From G963422705 sp963422705 (GTDB lineage: Bacteria; Poribacteria; WGA-4E; WGA-3G): a stretch of 64,000 bases of DNA. Positions 52,079 to 60,857 of this stretch are shown in pieces. Positions within the stretch are counted from its first letter, which is position 1. Every line of letters starts with the position of its first letter. The notes under the pieces are model-generated. The model was not told the DNA's origin and ran no database searches. It worked only from the letters and a program-made list of their open reading frames with translations. The stretch lies in assembly GCA_963422705.1 (NCBI GenBank), contig OY730443.1:3038001-3102000 (forward strand), read 5' to 3'. Both the position numbers and the translations under genes were made by a program.

Positions 52079-53280
52079 GAAAAACCAGCAAGTTCAAACT
52101 TCAAAATCAATCGAACATTGTCAAAATCGGCAATATGCTTGACGATATGTGGCAGATACACCAGCAATTCATGCTTTTACAGCGTAGGTTTTAAGGTGAT
52201 GATAAGTTGCATGAGAAATCTCCGACGAGATTATTAAGGGATTGTCAAAAACAGCAGAAGCTCAACCGACTAAGCACGACGAAAAATCGCCTGTTCGGTA
52301 AAACCCTGCCCGCATCTCGCATCAACAAACATATTGTGAAACTCAAGAAGCGCACAAAACCACATTGGGCAGACTTGCCGAGTCAAGTTGTGCAAGACGT
52401 TGTTCTGCGATATGGCAAATCACAAGACGCATTTTTCAAAAACATAGAAAACCGCAAAGCAGGTAAGACAAGACGTAAAGTCGGTAAACCGAAAATCAAA
52501 CCGAGACACAAATACAACTCTATGACTTTCACACAAGCAGGCTACAGACGTGAAAAAAATCGCATCAAAATCAACTGTATAGATACGTGGTTCTCTTTCC
52601 ACAAACACCGTGACATCAACGGGACAATCAAGACGATGACACTCAAACGCGACAGGTGCGGTGACTATTGGATATGCTTTTCGTGCGATAATGTTGACGA
52701 TTCCGAACCGAAACTCAAGACGGGTAAGAGCGCAGGGTTTGATTACGGAAACAAAACATTCCTTACAAGCGACGAAGGCAACAAGATAGAATCTCCGCAG
52801 TTTTTCAAACACGCCCTGAAAACGTTGCGATGCCTGAGCAAAGCACTGAGTCGTAAAGTCAAAGGTTCTAACACCTATTATCGTGCGTGTCGTGCTTTGG
52901 CGAGGCACCACAGAAAAGTCGCCCGCCAAAGAGAAGAGTGGCAGTGGAAACTTGCCACCGAACTTTGCACGGCGTTTGATATCCTCTGTTTTGAAACACT
53001 AAATCTTGACGGTATGAAACGCCTCTGGGGCCGCAAAGTCTCTGAACACGCTTTCTATCAGTTCATACAGATATTGGAACAGAAGTGTGCAAAGCACGGT
53101 AAAAAACTTGAGCGAATCAGTCAGTGGACACCTACAACGAAGCCGTGTTCAGATTGTGGGTATCACAACAAAGAACTAAGACTTTCAGATAGACAGTGGA
53201 CATGTCCCGAATGTGGTTGCCACCACGATAGAGACGTCAACGCTGCTATCAATATCAAACGGGCAGGCTTGGCTGCCTAA
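52075..53280 (+). pseudogene. tnpB, copy 3, with one in-frame stop
   Basis: ATG 52075 overlaps the tnpA stop by ATGA. The first 39 codons (KFKLQNQSNIVKIGNMLDDM) end in TAA 52192-52194. The frame then continues to 53280 with no further stop: full RuvC-I Asp in KSAGFDYGNKTF, RuvC-II Glu in ETLNLDGMKRLWG, zinc ribbon CSDCGYHN/CPECGCHH, RuvC-III Asp in HHDRDVNAAINI. A TTG at 52207 could start a shortened protein lacking the first 44 residues. It is the longest and best kept of the three copies. Confidence 0.85.
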
Positions 53281-53281
53281 A

Positions 53282-53367
53282 GTGGAGCGACAATGAGACG
53301 GGGTTTCTCTCAGAGAAAAGCGCTGTCGCTACGAAGCACAAGCCCCTACCTTCAGGTAGTGGGTACC
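53282..53367 (+). ncRNA. omega RNA (reRNA) scaffold of tnpB copy 3
   Basis: Runs from GTGGAGCGA to GTGGGTAC, with the terminal hairpin CCCCTACC-TTCA-GGTAGTGGG (53343-53363). The stem stays paired although the arms differ from copies 1 and 2. The guide would lie from about 53368 on. Confidence 0.65.
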
Positions 53368-53399
53368 TATGACTAGATAACAGAGGAGAAAGATAAAAA

Positions 53400-53615
53400 A
53401 TGGATGCTAAATTGAAAAAAATTCAAATTACCCCAATGAAGTTTGACAAAGAGGGCGAAGTGCAAAAAGAAGAATTCGCGACACTTACCATTGAAGTGCC
53501 GATGGATAGCGTCGGGCAACGCGCCGCAATTATGAATCTCTGTGAGCTGCTCAACCAAGAATGGGTTGTTGTTGACATTGAAGGTAGAACTGTCGTAGCG
53601 GTGGAAACTGCCTGA
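53400..53615 (+). CDS. small protein of unknown function (71 aa)
   Basis: 71 residues from ATG 53400, with AGAGGAGAAAG upstream. The sequence (LKKIQITPMKFDKEGEVQKE, FATLTIEVPMDSVGQRAA, NQEWVVVDIEGRTVVAVE) looks like a small alpha/beta domain. It ends 2 bases before the aminotransferase ATG, so the two are almost certainly in one operon. No named family recognised. Confidence 0.6.
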   Translation: MDAKLKKIQITPMKFDKEGEVQKEEFATLTIEVPMDSVGQRAAIMNLCELLNQEWVVVDIEGRTVVAVETA

Positions 53616-53617
53616 GA

Positions 53618-54793
53618 ATGAAAAAAAGTTTTCTCTTTACCCCCGGGCCAACGCCAATTCCGCCTGAAGCATTATTGGCGATGGCACAACCGATTGATTA
53701 CCATCGGAGCGTTGCCGCAACCGGATTAATTAAAGACGTTCTGGAAAAACTCAAACTTGTTTTTCAAACAGAGAATGACGTCCTTTTTTTGACAACATCC
53801 GGGACGGGTGCAATGGAGGGTGCCGTGGCAAATTTGCTGTCTCGAGACGAGCGCGTGCTTGTGATTAGAAGCGGCAAATTTGGTGAGCGGTGGGCAGAAA
53901 TCTGTGAGGCGTACGGGATTGAAATTATTCCGATTGATGTAACATGGGGCGATTCCGTTGCGCCGGAGCGCCTCGAATCACATTTAGCTGCCTATCCTGA
54001 TGTAAAAGCGGTATTTGCAACATTATGCGAAACTTCTACGGGGGCTTTGCATGACATTGAGGCGCTCGCTGCACTCACGCGAAAAGCGTCAGTCTTGTTG
54101 GTTATTGATGCCGTCAGCGCGCTCGGCGCCGACGATTTACAGATGGACAATTGGGGCGTAGATGTCGTGCTCTCTTGCTCACAGAAAGGGTTGATGACAC
54201 CACCGGGGCTTGCGTTCGCTGCCCTTAATAAACGGGCTTGGGCAGCCGTCGAACGTTCTAATTTGCCGAAATACTACCTAGATTTCTGTAAGGCACGCGA
54301 CACCGGTTTGGAAGGCTCCACACCCTATACACCGGCCGTAACGCTGCTGAGTGCCCTGGATGCCGCGCTAAATCGTATTTGTGCCGAAGGTATCAACGCC
54401 GTCCTCGCACGACACGCGCACTTAGCACTAGCAACACGAAACGCGATTAAGGCAATCGGGTTAGAACTCTTCGCTACCCATCCTGCCAATACATTAACCT
54501 CAATTCGTTTACCAGAAGAAATCGATGGAAAATCATTTATCAAGTTGATGCGACATAAGCACGGAATTACGTACGCAGGCGGACAGGCACACCTCAATGG
54601 AAAAATTGCACGAATTGCGCACCTCGGCTGGATGAATGAAAACGATGTCATCGTCGCGATAGCAGCCTTTGAAAGAGGCTTGCTAGAAGCCGGGTGCGAG
54701 ATTCCGCTCGGCGCCGGTACCTCCGCAGCGCAAGCGGTTTTTAGCCGAGGCTATCGTTCGCACCATGTTAAGACAAACCGTTTTGAAAGTTGA
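53618..54793 (+). CDS. class V aminotransferase (serine-glyoxylate / alanine-glyoxylate type)
   Basis: 391 aa, PLP-dependent class V aminotransferase of the AGXT/SgaA group, moving the amino group between Ser or Ala and glyoxylate. Visible are FLFTPGPTPIPPEALLAM at the N-terminus, the TTSGTGAMEGAVANLL phosphate-binding region, VIDAVSALGADDL with the PLP-binding Asp, and SCSQKGLMTPPGLAF with the Schiff-base Lys. The C-terminal FIKLMRHKHGITYAGGQ is also typical. The downstream serine acetyltransferase-like gene starts within its last 29 bases. The pair suggests serine turnover. Confidence 0.9.
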   Translation: MKKSFLFTPGPTPIPPEALLAMAQPIDYHRSVAATGLIKDVLEKLKLVFQTENDVLFLTTSGTGAMEGAVANLLSRDERVLVIRSGKFGERWAEICEAYGIEIIPIDVTWGDSVAPERLESHLAAYPDVKAVFATLCETSTGALHDIEALAALTRKASVLLVIDAVSALGADDLQMDNWGVDVVLSCSQKGLMTPPGLAFAALNKRAWAAVERSNLPKYYLDFCKARDTGLEGSTPYTPAVTLLSALDAALNRICAEGINAVLARHAHLALATRNAIKAIGLELFATHPANTLTSIRLPEEIDGKSFIKLMRHKHGITYAGGQAHLNGKIARIAHLGWMNENDVIVAIAAFERGLLEAGCEIPLGAGTSAAQAVFSRGYRSHHVKTNRFES

Positions 54794-56081
54794 TACAAAA
54801 AATACGCTTTTTGATGTCTCTTATGAACAGCGTAAAAAACCGCTGTTGGCACAAACGTTGGAGCGACTCCGTCCAATCTACAGTCAGGCAGAGCTGAATG
54901 TCTTACGGATAGATAGTACAAGCCGGGAGGTTTTGTCGCAACGCTCCGGACGCGGGTTTGTCAATCGCGATATTCTGGAAACCGTGCTCGGTAATTTGCT
55001 GGAATGTGTCGCCCCGGGTTCGCATAACGCACCACACCGACATCACGAAAAACAGGAATTTGCGGAAGCGATTGAAGAAGTCGCCGACCAGCTTTACGCT
55101 ATGGTGGCTCAATCGTTTTTAGCGGTAACAGACGAAACGCGCCTCGCCGAGGCGCTTGATACGGCGTTTGCATTGCTCTGGGAACTACCGCGTCTCAAGC
55201 ATCGCGCGCTTTGGAACAGGTTCGCCTCACTGAAGGACCCGGCGGTTTGGGACGCCTACCTACTCCATACCGGTATTTCCCGGGAAAAACTCGCAGCACT
55301 TGATTTTCGCTCACAAATCGACATCGCAATTCAGGCCCGGACGTTTGAACCATATCAAGATTACCTGGCTACGCTCAATCTCGGTTCTGTTTTGGACTAT
55401 CAATTACAACTCGTTATCAGTACCTACCCGGGCTGGCGCGTCCTGTTTTATCACGATGTCGCGCATGCGTTGACGAGAAGTACACTCGCTGAAGAGGATG
55501 TCGATTTTTCCGGTGAAGGCATCCAGCGAGTGCCTGTACCTCTGTTACCACGCGCGATTTCAGAACTCGGTGGACGTTATTATCAAGCCGATTTGCATCC
55601 CGAAACAAAAATCGGCGACGCAAACTTCCTTGAACATCCGCACCGCGGCGTGACAACCGGGCAAACGGGCATTATTGGCGCCGGATGCGTTATCTATCCT
55701 TGCACCTTGGGCGGATTGAGTGTCAAAGTTAAGCAGCGACACCCTGTTATTGGCGATTTCGTTGAGATTGGCACCGATACAAGTCTGCTTGGGCCCGTTC
55801 AGATTGCCGAACGCTGTACCATCGGCACGAACACCGAAATCTACGGGTTTGTTGAAATTGAACAGCAGTGCCGCATCGGTTCATCCGTGGTGATTGGCAC
55901 GATACGCGGCACCTCGGAATCTCCAGGAAAAATTTATATCGGAGAAGGGGTTCGCATTGGGGATGGAACAATTATTGAAAATACATCCGAAATGGATCTA
56001 ATTATCCCGACACGGGCGCAAATACCGGCACGGAGCCACGTCGCAAATGACGGTTTTGGATTCCCTCGGTATGTTACCTGA
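54765..56081 (+). CDS. serine O-acetyltransferase-like protein with hexapeptide repeats
   Basis: 438 aa. The N-terminal 180 residues are helical and charged, without a firm match. The next part (QLVISTYPGWRVLFYHDVAH) and the left-handed beta-helix (IGDANFLEHPHRGVTTGQTG, VIGDFVEIGTDTSLLG, CTIGTNTEIYG, CRIGSSVVIG, VRIGDGTIIE) resemble CysE/EpsC serine acetyltransferases, though it is longer than usual. It would form O-acetylserine for cysteine synthesis. ATG 54765 lies 29 bases inside the upstream aminotransferase gene, in another frame. Confidence 0.72.
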   Translation: MLRQTVLKVDTKNTLFDVSYEQRKKPLLAQTLERLRPIYSQAELNVLRIDSTSREVLSQRSGRGFVNRDILETVLGNLLECVAPGSHNAPHRHHEKQEFAEAIEEVADQLYAMVAQSFLAVTDETRLAEALDTAFALLWELPRLKHRALWNRFASLKDPAVWDAYLLHTGISREKLAALDFRSQIDIAIQARTFEPYQDYLATLNLGSVLDYQLQLVISTYPGWRVLFYHDVAHALTRSTLAEEDVDFSGEGIQRVPVPLLPRAISELGGRYYQADLHPETKIGDANFLEHPHRGVTTGQTGIIGAGCVIYPCTLGGLSVKVKQRHPVIGDFVEIGTDTSLLGPVQIAERCTIGTNTEIYGFVEIEQQCRIGSSVVIGTIRGTSESPGKIYIGEGVRIGDGTIIENTSEMDLIIPTRAQIPARSHVANDGFGFPRYVT

Positions 56082-56270
56082 TGGCACCACACGCCGAGAA
56101 TCAGGAAGACGCTGAAAATCGAAAGACACCCCGGTAGCAGGCAGCGCAAGATTCCGAACGCAAATCCACGAAGATGTCAAAAACGAAATGAATCTAACCT
56201 TTCCTGATATTTTAAAGCATGCCAACGCCTGCTTTAAAATTGTTATTTTCAGATACGAACCGAGAGAAAA

Positions 56271-57842
56271 ATGAAAAAAATTCAACGTGCTTTAATCAGT
56301 GTCTACGACAAAAGCGGCCTCTTAGAAATAGCGAATGCCCTCTCAGAACGGGGGATTGAAATTCTTTCCACGGGCGGCACGGCACAACATCTTCGCGATG
56401 CCGGGATGCACATCGTTGATGTCTCAGATTACACAGGTTTCCCGGAAGTGCTATCTGGGCGTGTCAAGACGCTTCACCCGAAAATTCACGCTGGAATCCT
56501 CGCAGATTGGGATAAGCCTGAACACCGCGCGCAAACCGAATTACACGGTGTACAATCCATTGAGCTCGTGATATGCAATTTATATCCGTTTGAACAGACT
56601 GTTGCAACACCGGATTGCACACGTGACGCGGCGATTGAGAATATTGATATTGGCGGGCCGACGATGATTCGCGCCGCGGCGAAGAATTATCGTCACATCG
56701 CGGTGCTCACTGCCGTCAGTGACTATCCGCGGATTATCTCCGAACTTGCGGCGAACGATAGTTGCCTTTCAGACAAAACCCGGTTTGAATTAGCAAAGGC
56801 GGCTTTCGCGCATACCGCCCACTACGATAACGCGATTTCAACGTATTTGAACGGTTGCGCCTCAGATGCGGAAAGTGAGGCATTTGGAGATGTGATGACA
56901 CTCCCTTTCAAAAAAGCGAATGCCCTCCGCTATGGCGAAAACCCGCACCAGCGCGCCGCTTTCTATCGAACCCAAACCGCACCCGGGCCCTGTGCCGCTT
57001 GGGCGAACCAACTTAGTGGTGCACAGTTGTCTTTCAATAACCTCCTTGATTTAGAAGCGGCGCTAGAAATTGTTCGCGATTTTCGCCAACCGGCTTGTAC
57101 CCTCATCAAACATAACAATCCTTGTGGATTGGCAATTGCTGATAATCTACAAGACGCGTTCACAAAGGCACTGGAATGTGACACGGTGTCCGCTTTCGGT
57201 TCCGTGGTAGGTTTCAACCGGAAGGTGACAATTCAGACAGCGAATACACTTCGCGCAGCAGCAAACAGCGGCGTTAAAATTGATGCGATTATCGCTCCGG
57301 GTTACACCGAAAAAGCACTACGGGCACTTTCTCGCGTCAAACGTCGTCCAATTCTTGAGACTGGCACGCTACAAGGAACCAAACCGGGCTTACAAATCCG
57401 AAATCTGAACGGGGGTGTCCTGCTCCAAGAACCAGATTTGCACGAGATAAATGCGGACGCGCTGAATGTCGTCACCAAACGCCACCCGACGGACACCGAA
57501 ATCGCATCCTCGCTTTTCGCATGGCAGGCGTGTAAACACGTCACGTCCAACTGCATTCTTCTCGCCCACGGCACGCAAACCGTCGGTATCGGCGCGGGGC
57601 AGATGAGTCGTGTCGATGCTGCTATCATCGCTGTCCGAAAGGCGGGCGAAAAAGCAAAAGATGCTGTATTAGCATCGGATGCCTATTTCCCATTTCCTGA
57701 CGGGGTTGCAATAGCCGGAGAAGCCGGCATCCGCGCCATCATTCAACCCGGTGGTTCCGTGAACGATGAAGCCGTGATTGAGAACGCCGATGCTTACGGA
57801 ATGGCGATGATGTTTACCGGGTTCAGACACTTCAAGCACTAA
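56271..57842 (+). CDS. purH: bifunctional AICAR formyltransferase / IMP cyclohydrolase
   Basis: 523 aa. Last two steps of purine synthesis: formylation of AICAR and ring closure to IMP. The N-terminal cyclohydrolase domain has GGTAQHLRDAG, SGRVKTLHPKIHAGIL and VICNLYPFEQTV. The transformylase domain has LRYGENPHQRAAFYR, LIKHNNPCG with the catalytic Lys-His pair, and the final DAYFPFPDGVAIAGEAGIR and IIQPGGSVNDEAVIE. Length and domain order match the family. No other pur gene is beside it. Only a weak GAGAG site precedes ATG 56271. Confidence 0.97.
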   Translation: MKKIQRALISVYDKSGLLEIANALSERGIEILSTGGTAQHLRDAGMHIVDVSDYTGFPEVLSGRVKTLHPKIHAGILADWDKPEHRAQTELHGVQSIELVICNLYPFEQTVATPDCTRDAAIENIDIGGPTMIRAAAKNYRHIAVLTAVSDYPRIISELAANDSCLSDKTRFELAKAAFAHTAHYDNAISTYLNGCASDAESEAFGDVMTLPFKKANALRYGENPHQRAAFYRTQTAPGPCAAWANQLSGAQLSFNNLLDLEAALEIVRDFRQPACTLIKHNNPCGLAIADNLQDAFTKALECDTVSAFGSVVGFNRKVTIQTANTLRAAANSGVKIDAIIAPGYTEKALRALSRVKRRPILETGTLQGTKPGLQIRNLNGGVLLQEPDLHEINADALNVVTKRHPTDTEIASSLFAWQACKHVTSNCILLAHGTQTVGIGAGQMSRVDAAIIAVRKAGEKAKDAVLASDAYFPFPDGVAIAGEAGIRAIIQPGGSVNDEAVIENADAYGMAMMFTGFRHFKH

Positions 57843-57984
57843 GGGGAATGGGCCTTTTTCGACACGATATCATTAAAGGCAACAGCCCTACTAAAATCTC
57901 TGTTCGGACTGTTCTGTCTAATTTGGGAGATGCAAATAGGTGCAGCATATACCGATGACGCGCAAATTACATTGAAATAACCAC

Positions 57985-58071
57985 TGTTTGTAGACATGAA
58001 ACGAAATTCATGAGATTTTGCTACGCGAAGGTAACGTTCGCCTGGCGATAATTTTAAAGAAGGGAAATATT
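57985..58071 (+). promoter_or_regulatory. conserved 87-nt leader, copy 2
   Basis: Matches 45352-45438 with about eight substitutions and keeps the CATGAA/TTCATG (57995-58012) and GTAG/CTAC pairings. It ends at the ATG of family member 3. Confidence 0.55.
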
Positions 58072-58491
58072 ATGAAAAGATTCTGTTTTTTCAGTTTTGT
58101 CGTCGTGCTATCTGTTTATAGTATAAATGCGCATGCTGTTCAATTTCAACAAAGCACTTCCAATACAAGTAGCACTGTTGAGGCAACCTATCAACAAGCA
58201 CTTCTTGATGCGAGAAATGATGCTGAGACTTTCACCAAAGGCTTAAATTGGTTTTTAGACGAATGTTGTTCTGGTTTGTTCGGCCCCTTATATGCTGTGC
58301 TGGATACGCCAACTCCCTCCATAGATAGTCTATTGGGCAAACCACCTGAATATGTTGAAATCTATACAGATGAATTTCAGGCGAAAACCCGAGCAAAAAG
58401 AACACGTTTTTCACTCATAGGAACTGGCACAGCAGCTGTTGTGAATCTCGGAGTTCTGATAGCCGCTTTGATAATTGTTGAGCTCGAGTAA
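58072..58491 (+). CDS. small exported membrane protein, paralogue family member 3
   Basis: 139 aa from ATG 58072. Signal peptide (KRFCFFSFVVVLSVYSINAHA) nearly identical to members 1 and 2. The central hydrophobic stretch has changed to GLNWFLDECCSGLFGPLYAV. The motif is LLGKPPEYVEIYTDEFQAK. The final helix (VVNLGVLIAALIIVELE) is longer. It lies about 12 kb from the other two, with its own leader. Members 1 and 3 share the leader, member 2 does not, so dispersal was not one event. Function unknown. Confidence 0.7.
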   Translation: MKRFCFFSFVVVLSVYSINAHAVQFQQSTSNTSSTVEATYQQALLDARNDAETFTKGLNWFLDECCSGLFGPLYAVLDTPTPSIDSLLGKPPEYVEIYTDEFQAKTRAKRTRFSLIGTGTAAVVNLGVLIAALIIVELE

Positions 58492-58578
58492 AAAAAAATC
58501 CGTCTTTGATAAAAAATATGAAAATATGCACGCGTTTTTACGCAACATGAATACATCATTAATGTTGCTCAAAACAGA

Positions 58579-58619
58579 ATGCGGGCGGTTGATTTCGGTT
58601 AACCACCCGCATTTTTTTA
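58579..58619 (+). terminator. strong rho-independent terminator
   Basis: ATGCGGGCGGTTGA and TTAACCACCCGCAT (with G-T pairs) enclose a TTTCGG loop, followed by a run of T. It ends transcription after family member 3. Confidence 0.8.
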
Positions 58620-58773
58620 TTAACTTGAAATTATAAAAAAGAACACTTGACAATTCCATGAAAATTCCTTAAAATCCCCGGAATAAGGTTATTTTCAGAC
58701 GGGCTTCGGAACGGATGGGGAAAAAAGAGGCGCATGGACGGTATCGGGCATGAATGTTTTTTGAAAGGAATCT

Positions 58774-60375
58774 ATGATGAATTGGGCGCGAAGAAACTAC
58801 GGTACAGTCGTTGGGCCGCATCCGCGGACGGTAAATGCGGGAATGGACATGCTGCTTGCAGGTGGAAATGCCGTCGACGCAGCAGTCGCCGCCGGGTTTG
58901 CGGAAGGCGTTGTTGAACCGTCACATAACGGGATTGCGGGGTATGGTGGGTGTCTGCTCATCTACCGTAAACAGACACAAGATGTTGTAGCGATAGATTA
59001 CAATACCGTGGCACCGGCCGCGGCTTCAGCCGACATGTTTCAGATTGAAGATGCCGATGTGCCAGCGAGATACCGCGTCCCGGGGCGCGTGAACGTCCAC
59101 GGCCCGCTGTCTATCGGCGTGCCGGGGGTTGTCGCCGGATTGTGTTTCACAGTGGAACAATTTGGGACGATGCCACTTAAAGAGACGCTTCGCCCTGCGA
59201 TTCATTCCGCACGCTATGGCTACACGCCCAATAGGGCAAACCGTGGGGGAATGGCGGCAAATGCGGAACGCTGGAAGCGTGACTTTCCTGAAACCGCGCG
59301 CGTTTTTCTCAAAAATGGGAAAGCACCGAAAAAAGGGGAAACGCTTACCAATCCTGAGCTCGCTAAAACGTTAGAGGCTGTTGCGGAAGGGGGCGCCAGC
59401 GCATTCTACGAAGGAGAGATAGCCGAGATGATTGCGAACCATATTCAGGAGCGCGGCGGCTGCTTAACCGCCGAAGATTTGAAGGCTTATCGTCCTCTCA
59501 TGACGGAACCTTATCAAATCAGTTACCGCGGGTATTCGGTGTATACTTCTCCACTGGGTGCAGGTGGCCTGACAACCTTACAGATGCTACGGCTGGTTGA
59601 AGGTTTTGATGTGGCAAAGATGTCCCTAACGGAACGGTTTCACCTCTTCGCGGAGGCGATGAAGGTGTGTTGGCCCGAACGCCTCCGTCGATTCGGCGAT
59701 ACGGATTTCGTTGATATAGACATCGCCGAAGAACTGTCGGACGGTTTCACAATGGCACTCGACGCACGGTTAAAATCAGGGCTTGATTCGCCGCAGCCCG
59801 GGGAAGTAGTCTACCACGAACCGATGAACTGCACAAGTCATATTTCTACGGCGGATGTGGCGGGGAATCTGGTATCGTTGACGCAAACGCATGGCGGCGG
59901 ATTCGGTTCAATGGTAACAGTGCCGGGTACAGGGTTGTTGTTTGGGCACGGCGTTGGTAGGTTTGAACCGCGTCCTGGGTTTGCCAACTCGATTGCCGCC
60001 GGTAAACGCCCACTGCACAACATGGGGCCGTGCCTCGCTCTGAAGGACGGCGCGCCGTTTGCCACGTACGGTATCCCCGGTGGTAGGACGATACCGAATA
60101 ACCAATTGAACATTAGCGTAAGCCTGATAGAACTTGGCACAACGATTCAGGAGGCGTTAGCCGCCCCACGTCTCCATACCGATGGGGCAGAGCCGATTCA
60201 GGTGGAATCACGGGCGGGTGAGGACACACTCACTGCACTGCGTCACCTCGGGCACGATGTCACGCCGAGCGCGGGCATCGGCGGGCCTGGACACGGCATC
60301 GTCGTCTCGGAGGACGGAACACACCACGCCGGCGGAACTGACCCGCGTGGTGAAGGGCGCGTCATGACGCGTTAA
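58774..60375 (+). CDS. gamma-glutamyltransferase family protein
   Basis: 533 aa. Ntn-hydrolase that transfers or hydrolyses gamma-glutamyl groups (glutathione and related). NAGMDMLLAGGNAVDAAVAA at the start and GFAEGVVEPSHNGIAGYGG follow family pattern. The self-cleavage and nucleophile Thr is Thr354 in CTSHISTAD, with TQTHGGGFGSMVTVPGTG after it. No signal peptide is seen, although many GGTs are periplasmic, so it may be a cytoplasmic GGT-like enzyme. AAAGGA lies 5 bases before ATG 58774. It begins a run of three forward genes (Rieske, epimerase). Confidence 0.88.
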   Translation: MMNWARRNYGTVVGPHPRTVNAGMDMLLAGGNAVDAAVAAGFAEGVVEPSHNGIAGYGGCLLIYRKQTQDVVAIDYNTVAPAAASADMFQIEDADVPARYRVPGRVNVHGPLSIGVPGVVAGLCFTVEQFGTMPLKETLRPAIHSARYGYTPNRANRGGMAANAERWKRDFPETARVFLKNGKAPKKGETLTNPELAKTLEAVAEGGASAFYEGEIAEMIANHIQERGGCLTAEDLKAYRPLMTEPYQISYRGYSVYTSPLGAGGLTTLQMLRLVEGFDVAKMSLTERFHLFAEAMKVCWPERLRRFGDTDFVDIDIAEELSDGFTMALDARLKSGLDSPQPGEVVYHEPMNCTSHISTADVAGNLVSLTQTHGGGFGSMVTVPGTGLLFGHGVGRFEPRPGFANSIAAGKRPLHNMGPCLALKDGAPFATYGIPGGRTIPNNQLNISVSLIELGTTIQEALAAPRLHTDGAEPIQVESRAGEDTLTALRHLGHDVTPSAGIGGPGHGIVVSEDGTHHAGGTDPRGEGRVMTR

Positions 60376-60500
60376 CTCCTGAGGTTACATGAATAACTTA
60401 CGGTGGTGAAGCGTAAAAAAAGCGAAATGACAAGGGCGCGATGGCGCTACCTCGCCAGTGCGAGGGCGCTACGTACGATTTTTAGAGGAATTTCACAGCT

Positions 60501-60821
60501 ATGTCACAATTTGTAAAAGCCGCTACGACAGAGCAGGTTCAGCCCGGTAACTGTATCGGCATCAAGGTAGAAGGTGTCTTTATCGGTATTTATAATGTCA
60601 AAGGTGAATATTATGCCATGAACAATATTTGTCCACACTTAGGCGGGGTTTTGAGTTATGGCTTCCTTGATGACAAGTGCGTCACCTGTCCACTGCACAT
60701 GTGGGAGTTTGATGTTACAACGGGAGCATGCGTTTGGCCGGGTGAGGAAAGCCTCCCTACCTATCCAGTCAAAGTGGTGGGAGAGGATATCCTCGTGAAT
60801 GTGGATGCCCCGAAAGCGTAA
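60501..60821 (+). CDS. Rieske [2Fe-2S] ferredoxin-like protein
   Basis: 106 aa, single Rieske domain. The two cluster-binding boxes are C-P-H (Cys44, His46 in CPHLGG) and C-P-L-H (Cys63, His66 in CPLHMWEFD). The size fits a soluble electron-transfer ferredoxin for an oxygenase or reductase; no oxygenase gene is adjacent. AGAGGAA precedes ATG 60501. It lies 36 bases before the epimerase. Confidence 0.93.
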   Translation: MSQFVKAATTEQVQPGNCIGIKVEGVFIGIYNVKGEYYAMNNICPHLGGVLSYGFLDDKCVTCPLHMWEFDVTTGACVWPGEESLPTYPVKVVGEDILVNVDAPKA

Positions 60822-60857
60822 CCGGGGCACTTAAGTTACGCGAAAGGAGAAAATCTG

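Larger units (their letters stand above)
51505..53367 (+). mobile_element. IS200/IS605-family element with tnpA and tnpB (copy 3), inactivated
   Basis: Left end near 51510-51545 holds a CCCCCTGCTTTAGCTTGCGGG hairpin-type sequence. It is followed by a promoter, tnpA, overlapping tnpB and the 3' terminal hairpin at 53343-53363. Both genes carry one in-frame TAA, and tnpA has lost a catalytic His. The exact ends were not fixed because no target-site duplication is expected for this family. Confidence 0.75.

Noticed and set aside
51785..52194. TAA recoded as an amino acid in tnpA and tnpB
   Set aside because: Other genes use TAA as a normal stop, and tnpA also lacks its HUH His, so decay is the simpler reading.
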